Below, in pieces: positions 7,495 through 16,961 of a stretch of DNA of 63,785 nt. The notes below the pieces were generated by a model, which did not search any database, was not told where the DNA came from, and worked only from the letters and a program-made list of their open reading frames with translations. The translations under genes were made by a program, and so were the position numbers. This stretch comes from an uncultured Lachnospiraceae bacterium (GTDB lineage Bacteria; Bacillota; Clostridia; Lachnospirales; Lachnospiraceae): positions 1 to 63,785 of the forward strand of contig CAMKQH010000025.1 of assembly GCA_946414885.1 (NCBI GenBank), in the 5' to 3' direction. Every line of letters begins with the position of its first letter. Position 1 is the stretch's first letter.

Positions 7495-10400
7495 TTAATC
7501 AGTCAGATCCTTATCGATGAGGCTTACGGAGACAAGCGTCGACACACCCTTCTCCTGCATCGTGATACCATACAAACGATCCACCTGCTCCATCGTTCCA
7601 CGCCTATGCGTGATCACGATAAACTGCGTATTCTTCGTCAACTTATGCAAATACTTTGCAAACCTTCCCACGTTAGAATCATCCAACGCCGCCTCGATCT
7701 CATCCAATAGACAGAACGGCGAAGGCTTCAAATTCTGAATGGCAAACAAAAGCGCGATAGCCGAAAGCGCCTTCTCACCACCGGAGAGCTGCATCATGTT
7801 CTGAAGCTTCTTTCCAGGCGGCTGCGCGATGATACGGATGCCTGCCTCAAGGATGTCCTCATCCTCCTGCAATTCCAGCGTACCCTTACCACCGCCAAAC
7901 AACTCCTTAAACACCTTGTCATATTCCCGGTTGATCTCCGCAAACTTCTCAAGGAACTGCTTTCTCATGGCAGCGTCCAGCTCCGCGATCAACGCCTCCA
8001 AAGCCTTCTCAGACTCCACAAGGTCGTCATGCTGCGTCTTCATGAAGGTATAACGCTCCATAAGATTCTTATAATCCTCGATGGCATTCACGTTCACGTT
8101 GCCTAGCTTTCGGATCTTATCCTTCAGGGATTCGATCTCTCGCTTCATGGCACCGAGATCCGTCATCTCTTCATTGCGAAGGGATGCCGCATCCGAAAGC
8201 GTGATCTCATATTCATCCCACATGTAATTGATCTGATTCTCGATCATCTCATCCAGTCGTTCCTTGGAGGAATTCAGGCGGAATACCTCCTTGTCGAGAC
8301 TGGCATTCTTCTCCGCCAATTCCTCACGACGCTGGAAGAAATTCTTTTGCTTTGCGGAAAGCTCTTCCTTCTTCGCTGCAGACTCCTTCAAGGTCGTTTC
8401 CGATTTCGATTCTGCATCATAGGAAGCCTCAATGGTCTTTCGGATCTCCTGAATGTTATTCTTCTTCTCTTCCACAAGAGATTCGTTTTGAGTCAGGGCA
8501 TCCAGGATTTCCTGCAATTCCTTGCCGGCGCGCGTGATCTCTCCGTCTATACGGTCAACGTTGGCCTGCTTAAATCCCTGGGCTTGACGCATCTTTTCAA
8601 CCTTCAGATCCCATTCGGAGCACTTGTTTACGGCCTCGGATTCCTGACCTCTCTTTTCCTCCAATTCCTTTTGGAATACAAGGATCTTCTCCTGCGTCTC
8701 TTTTTCCAGGGCTTCGCTCTTTTGCAGCTCTTCCAGAACGCTCTCCTTGCCGCCCGTCATCTCGAGGACCTGCTTCTCCAGATCCTGTGCCTCGCGGCGA
8801 AGATCCTGTACGCCCTCTTCTTCCTCTTCCATACGCTCTCGGGATTGCGCAATGCTGATCCTGGCAGTATTCTGCTCAATGGATTTGCGCTGGATCTCGG
8901 CGCGAATGTTCTCTAACTCCAGACGAAGTCCGTTTCTCCTCGTCTTGGTATCTTCAATATCCTTGCCAATGCGTTCCACTTCCGCAAGGAGTTCCTTTGC
9001 TTTCTTCTCAAGCTCATCTAACTCACGGCGACGTCCAAGCAGATTACTGTTATTCTTAAACGCACCGCCGCTGATGGCGCCGCCAGGCACCAGAAGTTCT
9101 CCCTCCAGCGTGACCATGCGGATGCCATACTGGAATTTCCGCGCGATCTTTACGGCATTGTCAACGTTGTCGACCACGACGATCCTGCCGAGCATGGCCT
9201 TTGCCACATCCTTGTATTTCTCCTCAATGTGCACCAGCTCATCTGCCATGCCGATGGCACCCTTTTCATTCAAGGCCTCAGGGTTCTTAAACTCCTGCGG
9301 ATCCTTGATGCTGGTGAGCGGAAGGAAGGTTGCCCTGCCGAGTCTCCCCTCCTTGAGGAAGCGGATCATCTTCTTCGCCGTCTCCTCATTATCGGTAACG
9401 ATGTTTTGGATGTTACCGCCAAGGGCCGTCTCAATGGCCACTTCGTACTTCTGATCCACCTTGATGATGTCAGCAACTACGCCAATGATGCCCTTTTCTT
9501 TCTCCTTCTGCTCCATCACCTTCTTGACGGAACCGCCGTAACCTTCATAGCGCTCCGTCAGATTGGCAAGTGCCTCCAGTTTTGATTTTTCCTGATGGTA
9601 ATTGCCCTGGGTCTCCCGCAGCTTTGCATCCTTTGCGCCAAGGCTTTGACGGATCTCAGCCAGCTCCGCTTCCTTTGCCGTCACCTGGCCATTCATCTCG
9701 CGGATCTCATCCGTCAGTCTCTGGAAGGTCTCCTCCTGCTTTTTCAGGGCCTCGCCTCTTGACTGCTCATCCGATTTCGCCCGGAGGAGCTTCGACTGAA
9801 GCTCTGCCTTGCGGATGCTCACCTGCTCCATCATGGTATCAAAACGACCCAGACGGGACTTGATGGATGCCCTCTGGTTTAATTCGTTCATGATGGTATT
9901 CTTGCCATCCTCTATGGATGCGTTTAACTCTTCAATTCTTTCCTGGATCGTCTCCAGTTCCTTGCGCAGGTCAAGCGCGGTGGCAGAAAGCTCCTCCACC
10001 TTTGCGTCCGTATCCACCTTGTCATTCAAGATGTCCTGCTTTTCCTTCTCGTGCCCGCGGATCTCGCCTTCCAGCGTCTCCTTACGGTTATTCAGGTGCG
10101 CCTTGCTTGACTCCGCGGAATTGATCTGCTCATTCAGGACGCCGATCTCACCCTCAAGTCTCTCCCTGTACAAGCCTGCTTCGCCGAGGATCTTTCTGGC
10201 TTCTTCGATGGAAGCATCCAGACTTTCAATCTCTTCCTGTACCTTCTCGTACTCTTCCTTGATTCCCTGATATTCCTTGGTGCTCTCCGCATAATCATTG
10301 CTGGCAATCCGCCACTTTTCCGTCACGTCGTCCAACTGCTTTTTCAGGCGGTTGTGCTCCAACAGAAAGACGTTAATGTCCAGCGTTTTCAAGGATTCCT

Positions 10401-11055
10401 TGTGCTTCAAATAAATCTTCGCGGTCTCTGACTGCTTCTCCAAAGGAGCGATCTGTTTTTCCAGCTCTGCAAGAATGTCGCTGACGCGAATGAGATTCTG
10501 CTTCTCGCTCTCCATCTTCTGGATGGCCGCGGTCTTTCTTCTCTTAAACTTTACGATGCCGGCTGCCTCGTCAAAAAGCTCTCTTCTTTCCTCCGGCTTA
10601 CCGCTCAGGATCTTGTCAATCTGGCCCTGACCGATGATGGAGTAACCTTCCTTACCGATACCGGTATCATAGAACAATTCGTTTACGTCCTTGAGTCTGC
10701 AGGAGGTGCCGTTTAACAGGTACTCACTTTCACCGGAACGGTAAAGTCTTCTCGCCACCGTCACTTCATCATAATCGATGGCTAACTGATGGTCGGAATT
10801 GTCCAGCGTAATTGCCACGTAGGCATAGCTTAACGGTTTTCTGAGCTCCGTTCCGGAAAAGATGACGTCCTGCATGCTTGCGCCGCGCAGCTGCTTGATG
10901 CGCTGTTCGCCAAGCACCCAGCGGACGGCGTCCGCCACGTTACTCTTTCCGCTTCCGTTCGGTCCCACGATGCCGGTAATGCCATTGTGGAATTGAAACG
11001 TGATCTTATTCGCAAAGGACTTAAAGCCCTGTACCTCAATGCTTTTTAAATACAT
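7495..11055 (-). CDS. smc: Chromosome segregation protein SMC
   Basis: A 1186-residue condensin ATPase of standard length. The N-terminal head has the Walker A motif GPNGSGKSN (31-39). Two long coiled-coil arms (about 165-500 and 670-1010) flank a hinge (about 505-665) with the typical glycine-containing turns. The C-terminal head carries the signature [13 protein letters not shown] and the Walker B motif in [13 protein letters not shown]. It organises and compacts replicated origins with ScpAB, which are not in this window. Its start overlaps the end of rnc by 20 bp, the usual tight rnc-smc coupling. The ribosome site is weak (GAGGG), which fits translational coupling. Confidence 0.97.
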   Translation of the reverse strand: MYLKSIEVQGFKSFANKITFQFHNGITGIVGPNGSGKSNVADAVRWVLGEQRIKQLRGASMQDVIFSGTELRKPLSYAYVAITLDNSDHQLAIDYDEVTVARRLYRSGESEYLLNGTSCRLKDVNELFYDTGIGKEGYSIIGQGQIDKILSGKPEERRELFDEAAGIVKFKRRKTAAIQKMESEKQNLIRVSDILAELEKQIAPLEKQSETAKIYLKHKESLKTLDINVFLLEHNRLKKQLDDVTEKWRIASNDYAESTKEYQGIKEEYEKVQEEIESLDASIEEARKILGEAGLYRERLEGEIGVLNEQINSAESSKAHLNNRKETLEGEIRGHEKEKQDILNDKVDTDAKVEELSATALDLRKELETIQERIEELNASIEDGKNTIMNELNQRASIKSRLGRFDTMMEQVSIRKAELQSKLLRAKSDEQSRGEALKKQEETFQRLTDEIREMNGQVTAKEAELAEIRQSLGAKDAKLRETQGNYHQEKSKLEALANLTERYEGYGGSVKKVMEQKEKEKGIIGVVADIIKVDQKYEVAIETALGGNIQNIVTDNEETAKKMIRFLKEGRLGRATFLPLTSIKDPQEFKNPEALNEKGAIGMADELVHIEEKYKDVAKAMLGRIVVVDNVDNAVKIARKFQYGIRMVTLEGELLVPGGAISGGAFKNNSNLLGRRRELDELEKKAKELLAEVERIGKDIEDTKTRRNGLRLELENIRAEIQRKSIEQNTARISIAQSRERMEEEEEGVQDLRREAQDLEKQVLEMTGGKESVLEELQKSEALEKETQEKILVFQKELEEKRGQESEAVNKCSEWDLKVEKMRQAQGFKQANVDRIDGEITRAGKELQEILDALTQNESLVEEKKNNIQEIRKTIEASYDAESKSETTLKESAAKKEELSAKQKNFFQRREELAEKNASLDKEVFRLNSSKERLDEMIENQINYMWDEYEITLSDAASLRNEEMTDLGAMKREIESLKDKIRKLGNVNVNAIEDYKNLMERYTFMKTQHDDLVESEKALEALIAELDAAMRKQFLEKFAEINREYDKVFKELFGGGKGTLELQEDEDILEAGIRIIAQPPGKKLQNMMQLSGGEKALSAIALLFAIQNLKPSPFCLLDEIEAALDDSNVGRFAKYLHKLTKNTQFIVITHRRGTMEQVDRLYGITMQEKGVSTLVSVSLIDKDLTD

Positions 11056-11746
11056 ATCCCTTTTCCCTCAACTTCAGAAGCGCCTGATAAGCAGCCTGCT
11101 GCTCCGCCGCCTTTTTTGTTCTGCCCGTACCCTCTCCGAGGATTTCATTTCCCAATTTCACCCGGAAGGTAAAGGACTTATTGTGCTCGGGGCCGTTTTC
11201 GCCCACGGGCTCATAGGAGAGATCCGCCTTGAAGTTCGCCTGCACGACTTCCTGAAGGTTACTCTTACTGTCATAAAAAAGCTGTTTGTTATCCAGATCG
11301 TTTAGGATGAAACGATAAATAAACTTCCGGGCTTCCTCCATGCCGCTGTCGAGATAGATGGCACCAATGAGCGCCTCCATGCCATCGGCTATGATGCTCT
11401 CGCGCGTTCTTCCGCCCGTGCTCTCCTCACCCTTTCCCATGCGCATGAATTTTCCAAGCTCCAGGTCTTTCGCACAGAAGGCAAGCGACGGCTCACACAC
11501 CATGGAAGCCCTGCGTTTCGTAAGTTCTCCCTCCGGCAGGTTCCCAAAGTTCTGGAACAGGAATTCGCTGGACACCAGTTCCAACACCGCGTCCCCAAGG
11601 AATTCCACGCGTTCATAATCCTGCGTCTTTTCTTTCTTTTGCTCATTCACAAAGGAACTGTGCGTGAGTGCCTGCAAAAGCAGTGCCCGATTCTGAAAAT
11701 GATAGGATATCCGCTCTTCTAATTTGTCCGTCGTATACTCCTTCAC
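11036..11746 (-). CDS. rnc: Ribonuclease III
   Basis: A 236-residue double-strand-specific endoribonuclease that processes rRNA precursors and mRNA. The catalytic signature ERVEFLGDAVL lies at 45-55, and a double-stranded RNA-binding domain covers about 163-230, ending with GRTKKAAEQQAA. The start is GTG at 11746, preceded by GGAGG eight bases upstream; no ATG fits better. It follows acpP by 23 bp and overlaps smc at its 3' end, so acpP, rnc and smc are likely on one transcript. Confidence 0.96.
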   Translation of the reverse strand: MKEYTTDKLEERISYHFQNRALLLQALTHSSFVNEQKKEKTQDYERVEFLGDAVLELVSSEFLFQNFGNLPEGELTKRRASMVCEPSLAFCAKDLELGKFMRMGKGEESTGGRTRESIIADGMEALIGAIYLDSGMEEARKFIYRFILNDLDNKQLFYDSKSNLQEVVQANFKADLSYEPVGENGPEHNKSFTFRVKLGNEILGEGTGRTKKAAEQQAAYQALLKLREKGYVFKKH

Positions 11747-11769
11747 GTCGATACCTCCAAGCCCTGCGG

Positions 11770-12003
11770 CTATTGGCGAACCTGCATCTGGACCAGTCTC
11801 CAGACGTCATCCACCGTGCGAAGCTTCTCCGCCATTACCGGATCCACCTCTGTCCGTAACTCTTCCTCAATCTTGATCATGATCTGAAACACGTCAAGGG
11901 AATCCGCTCCAAGATCCTCTTTCAGTCTAGATTCCCGCTTGATCTTCTCCGGTTTCAGGTTCAGTTCGTTCGCGATCAGGCTAACCAGCTTTTCATATTC
12001 CAT
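11770..12003 (-). CDS. acpP: Acyl carrier protein
   Basis: A 77-residue acidic protein that carries growing fatty acid chains on a phosphopantetheine arm. The attachment serine is S35 in LGADSLDVFQI. The protein is of normal length, but helix II departs somewhat from the usual ACP sequence (FQIMIKIEEEL), which is common for Clostridia. It lies nine bases after plsX, which uses acyl-ACP as substrate, and 23 bp ahead of rnc. Its GGAGG site overlaps the plsX stop region. Confidence 0.93.
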   Translation of the reverse strand: MEYEKLVSLIANELNLKPEKIKRESRLKEDLGADSLDVFQIMIKIEEELRTEVDPVMAEKLRTVDDVWRLVQMQVRQ

Positions 12004-12012
12004 ATTGCCACT

Positions 12013-13047
12013 TTAACCCTCCGGCAAAATCTTTTCTTTCCCGTTATTGCTCATGTTCTCTTTGATTTTTTCATTGATCTTTTGCTCCTTGAATGCAATG
12101 CATTGCAAAACGGAGTTCTTGATCTCTATGGTCTTACTGCTTCCGTGGGTTTTTACAACCAGACCGTTCAATCCCAGAAGCGGTGCGCCGCCGTATTCTT
12201 CCACGTTAAATCCCTTGAGGGTCTTCTTGAGCGTAGGTTTGATCATTAAAGCGCCGATCTTGCTCTTGAGGTTACTCATCAAACCCTTTTTGATCAATTT
12301 CAGCATAGTCATGCCAACGCCCTCATAGGTTTTCAGAAGCACGTTACCCGCGAATGCCTCACAGACGATCACGTCTGCCACTCCAGCCGGCACGTCACGC
12401 GCCTCCACGCTCCCAATAAAGTTGATTTCCTTTAATTCCTTGAGAAGAGGGAACGTCTCCTTTACCAACGCATTTCCCTTTTCTTCCTCCGCACCAATGT
12501 TCAGAATGCCAACGGTGGGATTCTTAACGCCCATAACGCTTTCCATGTAGATGCTTCCAATCAGTGCAAACTGAACTAAGTTTGACGGCTTTGCGTCCAC
12601 GCTTGCCCCACAGTCGATCAAAAGGCTCACGCCCTTCTCCGTCGGGATCAGCGGTGCCAGCGGTGCGCGGTCCACGCCCTTGATGCGGCCTACGAGAAGT
12701 TGTCCGCCAACCAAAGTTGCCCCGGTGCTGCCTGCAGTCACCATGCCGTCACAGGTTCCTTCCCGCACCATCTTCATGCACTTAACCAGGGAAGAATCCT
12801 TCTTGGTGCGAATGGCCACCACGGGAGGTTCTGCCGTCTCGATCACCTCAGATGCATGAACCACTTCAACGCGAGCGGGATCATAAGTATACTTGGCAAG
12901 CTCCTTGTTCACTTCCTCCTGGCGTCCAACCAGAAAGACCTTGATGCGATTGTCTTCATTTACTGCCTCTACGGCGCCTTTCACCAATTCTGCGGGCGCA
13001 TTGTCTCCGCCCATTGCGTCTACTGCCACGTTGACCATCTCTGCCAT
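12013..13047 (-). CDS. plsX: Phosphate acyltransferase PlsX
   Basis: A 344-residue enzyme that converts acyl-ACP to acyl-phosphate, the first step of phospholipid synthesis in most Gram-positives. Family features include NVAVDAMGGDNAP at the N terminus and VVCEAFAGNVLLKT-like sequence in the second half. The last 20 residues are a polar tail. The ATG at 13047 has GGGGAGG seven bases upstream and is preferred to an earlier start at 13062. A strong promoter lies at 13095-13123. The order plsX-acpP matches the substrate link. Confidence 0.96.
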   Translation of the reverse strand: MAEMVNVAVDAMGGDNAPAELVKGAVEAVNEDNRIKVFLVGRQEEVNKELAKYTYDPARVEVVHASEVIETAEPPVVAIRTKKDSSLVKCMKMVREGTCDGMVTAGSTGATLVGGQLLVGRIKGVDRAPLAPLIPTEKGVSLLIDCGASVDAKPSNLVQFALIGSIYMESVMGVKNPTVGILNIGAEEEKGNALVKETFPLLKELKEINFIGSVEARDVPAGVADVIVCEAFAGNVLLKTYEGVGMTMLKLIKKGLMSNLKSKIGALMIKPTLKKTLKGFNVEEYGGAPLLGLNGLVVKTHGSSKTIEIKNSVLQCIAFKEQKINEKIKENMSNNGKEKILPEG

Positions 13048-13094
13048 GTTCTGCCTCCCCAACTTCCCCTAAACTAAATACAAAATTGCATCTT

Positions 13095-13123
13095 ATTATA
13101 CTAAAAAAAGCGCCAAAAATCAA
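13095..13123 (-). promoter_or_regulatory. SigA-type promoter of plsX-acpP-rnc-smc
   Basis: TTGATT (13118-13123) and TATAAT (13095-13100) on the minus strand are separated by 17 bp, and plsX begins about 45 bp downstream. No operator of the FapR type was recognised. Confidence 0.8.
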
Positions 13124-13148
13124 TAGTCAGAAGGTGCATTAAAGACAA

Positions 13149-13182
13149 TAAAAAGAGCTTTCCCCTTACGGAAAAAGCTCTT
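13149..13182 (-). terminator. Intrinsic terminator after rpmF
   Basis: AAGAGCTTTTTCC pairs with GGAAAGCTCTT (two-base bulge) on the minus strand and is followed by TTTTTATTG. It separates DUF177-rpmF from the plsX promoter. Confidence 0.82.
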
Positions 13183-13205
13183 GTCAATTCATGCTCTTCT
13201 TCAGA

Positions 13206-13388
13206 TTAATCCTCTACGGAAACAACCTGCTTCTTGTTGTAAGAACCGCAGTTCTTGCATACTCTGTGGGGAACCATCAGGGAACCACACTTGCTGCACT
13301 TTACGAGAGTAGGAGCAGTCATTTTCCAATTTGCTCTTCTCTTGTCTCTTCTAGATTTAGAAGACTTATTCTTGGGACAGATCGACAT
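13206..13388 (-). CDS. rpmF: 50S ribosomal protein L32, zinc-binding type
   Basis: A 60-residue basic protein of the large ribosomal subunit. It has four cysteines, C31, C34, C44 and C47, in the pattern KCSKCGSLMVPHRVCKNCG, so it is the zinc-containing form. The N-terminal KNKSSKSRRDKRRANWK is typical of L32. AGGAGG precedes the ATG. It is three bases downstream of the DUF177 gene, an arrangement conserved in many bacteria. Confidence 0.97.
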   Translation of the reverse strand: MSICPKNKSSKSRRDKRRANWKMTAPTLVKCSKCGSLMVPHRVCKNCGSYNKKQVVSVED

Positions 13389-13391
13389 GAT

Positions 13392-13919
13392 TTACACCTC
13401 CTTACACGCTTTGAAAAGATCTTGTATTCCTGCCAAGCGCGGGTCCGGTACGAATCGATCGCATCCGCATTCCCCCTCGTTGAGATTCCTGCCGCATACG
13501 AGGCATAAGCCCTTGCAGTCTTCCCTGCAGAGAATCTTTGCTGGCCAGTTTTCCATGATTTCATTGTACAAAAGAGTTTCCGTATTCAGGTTGTAACCCT
13601 CCATAAAGCTCAGGTCGTCAACCTCCTCATCCTCCGGATCCAAGGTTTCCGGCGGTACCACGTAACGTTCCGGCGTAAGCGTAAGCTCAACCTTCACGTC
13701 CTTTAAGCACCTGTCACAGGGAGCGGTAAACACCAGCTTAGCGTTACCTTCAACCTTCACCCTTCCGGGCTCGATGTTGGTAAACGACCAGCGTACGTCG
13801 CTCTTTTCACAAAGCGGATACTTCGTACCCATGCTCTGGAAATCTTCAAGTTCCACCGCCACGGTCTCTTTCAAGACCTTTTCCCGTTCCTTAAATACGT
13901 CGGAGAGATTTATTAACAT
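13392..13919 (-). CDS. YceD/DUF177 family protein
   Basis: A 175-residue protein of the DUF177 family, which is nearly always encoded just before rpmF; in other organisms it is linked to 23S rRNA accumulation, but its biochemical role is not settled. The protein carries a CDRCLKDV motif near residue 70 and a C-terminal cysteine cluster (CREDCKGLCLVCGRNL followed by CGC) that probably binds zinc. AAGGAG precedes its ATG and a near-consensus promoter lies 27 bp upstream. Confidence 0.9.
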   Translation of the reverse strand: MLINLSDVFKEREKVLKETVAVELEDFQSMGTKYPLCEKSDVRWSFTNIEPGRVKVEGNAKLVFTAPCDRCLKDVKVELTLTPERYVVPPETLDPEDEEVDDLSFMEGYNLNTETLLYNEIMENWPAKILCREDCKGLCLVCGRNLNEGECGCDRFVPDPRLAGIQDLFKACKEV

Positions 13920-13945
13920 GGCAACTCCTTTTTACGCACTTGCTT

Positions 13946-13974
13946 AGTATACATAAAAATTTCTTTTTTGTCAA
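13946..13974 (-). promoter_or_regulatory. SigA-type promoter of DUF177-rpmF
   Basis: TTGACA (13969-13974), 17 bp spacer and TATACT (13946-13951) on the minus strand. The -35 box starts nine bases after the ackA stop codon. Confidence 0.84.
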
Positions 13975-13982
13975 CTAATTTT

Positions 13983-15179
13983 TTACTTTACCAGTCTAAC
14001 GGTCTCTCTGGCGATCGCAAGCTCCTCGTTCGTCGGGATCATCATGACCTTCACCTTGCTATCAGGCGTGCTGATCACAAGCTCCTCGCCTCTCTTTGCG
14101 TTTGCATCGGGATCCAGCTTCACGCCGAGGAATCCAAAGTACTCGCACACCAGTCTTCTTACCAGGGGACCGTTCTCGCCAACGCCCGCCGTAAATGCGA
14201 TCACGTCAACGCCGTTCATTGCAGCCGCATAGGATCCCACGTACTTTGCAACGTGATAGCAATAGGTCTTCATTGCGCGGATACAGTTCTCGTCGCCCTT
14301 GTCATATCCGGCTTCAATGTCACGGAAATCAGAGGAGATTCCTCCGGAAAGGCCCAGCACGCCGGACTTCTTGTTCAGCACGTTCATCAATGCCTTCAGG
14401 TCCATGTTCTCCTTCTTCGCAACGTACTCCATGATGGCGGGATCAATGTCACCGCTTCTGGTTCCCATGATCAGGCCTTCCAGCGGAGTAAGTCCCATGG
14501 ACGTGTCAACGCACTTACCATTTTTCACTGCGGAAATGCTTGCACCGTTGCCCAAGTGACAAACAATGATCTTCAAGCTGTCATAAGGTACGCCAAGGAT
14601 CTCAGCCGCGCGTTTGGAAACGTAAGAGTGGCTGGTTCCGTGGAAGCCATAGCGGCGAACCTTATACTTCTTGTAATACTCATAGGGAAGGCCATACATG
14701 AAAGCCTCCTCCGGCATGGTCTGGTGGAAGGACGTGTCAAACACGGCAACCATGGGCGTGTTCGGCATCAGCTTCTTGCAGGCATTGATTCCAATGAGGT
14801 TCGCGGGATTATGCAGTGGAGCAAGCTCATTGCACTCCTCAATGGCCTTCATCACCTCGTCATCAATGATGGTGGATTCCGCGAACTTTTCGCCGCCGTG
14901 TACGATTCTGTGACCAACCGCGTCAATCTCGTCAAGACTCTTTACGACGCCGGTCTTGGGATTGGTCAGTGCCTCCAGTACAAGCCTGATCGCCTCAGTG
15001 TGATCAGGCATCGGCGTCTCCTTCTTTTCCTTCTCCCCGCCGGCAGGCGTATAAGTAATCTGACTTCCGTCAATTCCGATCCTCTCGCACAAACCCTTCG
15101 CGATACACTGCTCGCTGTCAGAATTGATCAACTGAAACTTTAACGAAGAACTACCACAGTTAATTACTAAAACGTTCAT
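13983..15179 (-). CDS. ackA: Acetate kinase
   Basis: A 398-residue ASKHA-fold kinase that interconverts acetyl phosphate and acetate with ADP/ATP, giving ATP in fermentation. The N-terminal signature VLVINCGSSSLKF (3-15) and the second motif VVAVFDTSFHQTMP are present. Length is standard. AAGGAG precedes the ATG. It lies on the same strand as pta, but 591 bp downstream of it, with a repeat array between. No promoter with clear -35 and -10 boxes was seen right in front of ackA, so it may depend on pta transcription crossing the array. Confidence 0.97.
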   Translation of the reverse strand: MNVLVINCGSSSLKFQLINSDSEQCIAKGLCERIGIDGSQITYTPAGGEKEKKETPMPDHTEAIRLVLEALTNPKTGVVKSLDEIDAVGHRIVHGGEKFAESTIIDDEVMKAIEECNELAPLHNPANLIGINACKKLMPNTPMVAVFDTSFHQTMPEEAFMYGLPYEYYKKYKVRRYGFHGTSHSYVSKRAAEILGVPYDSLKIIVCHLGNGASISAVKNGKCVDTSMGLTPLEGLIMGTRSGDIDPAIMEYVAKKENMDLKALMNVLNKKSGVLGLSGGISSDFRDIEAGYDKGDENCIRAMKTYCYHVAKYVGSYAAAMNGVDVIAFTAGVGENGPLVRRLVCEYFGFLGVKLDPDANAKRGEELVISTPDSKVKVMMIPTNEELAIARETVRLVK

Positions 15180-15237
15180 TTCTTATCACTCCTTAAGATC
15201 CTATCTTTTCGTGCCTTTTAATACATTCTATTAATTC

Positions 15238-15716
15238 TGTCTTTTGGTTCTGTCTTTTTTCCTTATTTTCGTTGTACTGAAAGACATTTTCGCCTCTTCA
15301 ATACAACAATTTCATGCTTTTTCCTTGTTTTTGTTGCTATGTATTGGTCATTTTCCTCTTCACGGCAACAATCTCATGCTTTTTCTCTGTTTTTGTTGCT
15401 TTGCGATGAGCATTTTCCTCTTCACGGCAACAATTTCAAGCTTTTTTACTGTTTTCGTTGCCTTGCAATAAGCATTTTCCTCTTCACGGCAACAATTTCA
15501 TGCTTTTTCTCTGTTTTCGTTGCCTTGCAATAAGCATTTTCCCTCTTCAAGGCAACAATTCCAAGCTTTTTCTCTGTTTTCGTTGCTTTGCAATAAGCAT
15601 TTTCCCTCTTCAAGGCAACAATTCCAAGCTTTTACTCTGTTTTCGTTGCTTTGCGCTAGGCGTTTTCCTCTTTTAGGCAACAATTTCAAGCTTTTTCTCT
15701 GTTTTTGTTGCTTTTT
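15238..15716. repeat. Array of about seven 62-63 bp repeats between pta and ackA
   Basis: Five well-conserved units start at 15361, 15423, 15485, 15548 and 15611 (62, 62, 63, 63, 62 bp). A degenerate unit precedes them (about 15300), a more degenerate one lies at about 15238, and a truncated one follows (15673-15716). Each unit carries RRCAAC near its start and GTTGYY near its middle, which can pair within a unit or across the linker to the next. The mixture of 62 and 63 bp breaks any reading frame, and no start signals are seen. The pyrimidine-rich strand is the plus strand. Confidence 0.9.
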
Positions 15717-15770
15717 AGGCAGTTTACGTCAAGGAATTCCGTTTTGCCATACTTTGAAAGGAGAAGGCCC

Positions 15771-16772
15771 TTACAACACTTGTGCCTGCACGGCCGTCAG
15801 TGCCACAACGCCCACGATGTCCTGCCACGAGCATCCTCTGGAAAGGTCGTTGACGGGCTTTGCAATGCCCTGCAGCATCGGTCCGTACGCTTCTGCGCCG
15901 CCAAGTCTCTGTACCAGCTTATATCCAATGTTTCCTGCATCCAAATTCGGGAAGATCAGCACGTTTGCCTTACCGCCGATGGAAGAACCGGGCGCCTTGG
16001 ACTTAGCAACGCTGGGAACCAGCGCCGCGTCAAGCTGAAGTTCGCCGTCCAGCAAAAGCTGCGGGTACTGCTCATGTGCGATCTGCGTAGCCTCAACTAC
16101 CTTGTCTACCAGCGCATGCTTTGCACTTCCCTTCGTGGAATGGCTCAGCATTGCGATCACGGGTCTGGGACCAACGAGAAGACGGAAGCTTCTTGCCGAG
16201 CTGTCAGCGATGGCAGCCAATTCTTCTGCGCTGGGATCCTGATTCAGTCCGCAATCCGCAAAGATAAAGGTGCCATTCTCGCCCTGATCCTTAAACTGAG
16301 TATCCATAACGAAAAACGCGCTGACAAGCTTTACGCCCGGAGCCGTCTTTAAGATCTGCAGTGCGGGACGAAGCGTGTCCGCCGTGGAATGACAGGCGCC
16401 GGCTACCATGCCGTCCGCGTCATTTGCCTTTACCATGACAATGCCAAAGGTCAGATAATCCTTCGAAAGGATCTCCCTCGCCTTCTCCGGCGTCATGCCC
16501 TTTGCCTTACGCGTTTCATAAAGTAAATTTACGTAATATTCAAACTTCTCACACTTCGTGGGATCCACTACCTTCACGCCGGAGAGATCCACTTCCAGCC
16601 AGCCTGCGCCGTCCATGATCTTTTCTTCACTGCCGATCATAATGATGTCAGCGATGCCTTCTTCCATGATCTTTGCAGCCGCGATCAGCGTTCTCTTGTC
16701 GTTTGATTCCGGCAAAACAATCGTCTTCTTGTCTAATTTCGCGCGTTCCTTGATCTTATCAATGTATGACAT
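15771..16772 (-). CDS. pta: Phosphate acetyltransferase
   Basis: A 333-residue enzyme that moves the acetyl group of acetyl-CoA to phosphate, giving acetyl phosphate for AckA. It is the short form without the N-terminal DRTGG and P-loop domains of E. coli Pta, as is usual in Firmicutes. Conserved segments include IVLPESNDKRTL, GACHSTADTLRPALQ and MLSHSTKGSAKH. GAAAGGAGC precedes the ATG. A likely promoter lies at 16817-16845. The downstream repeat array at 15238-15716 begins 55 bp after the stop. Confidence 0.97.
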   Translation of the reverse strand: MSYIDKIKERAKLDKKTIVLPESNDKRTLIAAAKIMEEGIADIIMIGSEEKIMDGAGWLEVDLSGVKVVDPTKCEKFEYYVNLLYETRKAKGMTPEKAREILSKDYLTFGIVMVKANDADGMVAGACHSTADTLRPALQILKTAPGVKLVSAFFVMDTQFKDQGENGTFIFADCGLNQDPSAEELAAIADSSARSFRLLVGPRPVIAMLSHSTKGSAKHALVDKVVEATQIAHEQYPQLLLDGELQLDAALVPSVAKSKAPGSSIGGKANVLIFPNLDAGNIGYKLVQRLGGAEAYGPMLQGIAKPVNDLSRGCSWQDIVGVVALTAVQAQVL

Positions 16773-16816
16773 GTCTTGCTCCTTTCAAAAAATACTTAAC
16801 AAAAAACCTAATGTAT

Positions 16817-16845
16817 ATTATACTAAAGATACTTTTGCAAAACAA
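16817..16845 (-). promoter_or_regulatory. Promoter of pta
   Basis: TATAAT (16817-16822) on the minus strand with TTGTTT 17 bp upstream (16840-16845); pta starts about 40 bp downstream. Confidence 0.65.
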
Positions 16846-16878
16846 GCCAAAACAGGCTGTTTTCTTGTACCTTTTTTT

Positions 16879-16905
16879 GAACGTGCCGTTATTTTTTTCA
16901 CGTTC
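16879..16905. repeat. Inverted repeat between divergent pta and tmcAL
   Basis: GAACGTG (16879-16885) and CACGTTC (16899-16905) form perfect 7-bp arms around a T-rich 13-bp centre. It lies between the two divergent genes and could be an operator or a hairpin. No regulator can be named. Confidence 0.45.
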
Positions 16906-16961
16906 TTTCACGCTGTTTTATTGCCATTAGGATCTTTTTTTGTACTCATGAGGAGGGTTTC

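Noticed and set aside
7252..7498. Open frames on both strands across the 24-bp repeats, giving MVRAALEF-type repeat peptides
   Set aside because: The period of 24 is a multiple of three, so any frame stays open by arithmetic. There is no ribosome site, and the same repeats are open in both directions.
15244..15689. Frames with repeated peptides across the 62-63 bp array
   Set aside because: The mixture of 62 and 63 bp units shifts the frame, no start signal is present, and codon use is unlike the neighbours.
15238..15716. CRISPR array between pta and ackA
   Set aside because: Whole units including the linkers are conserved, so there are no spacers.
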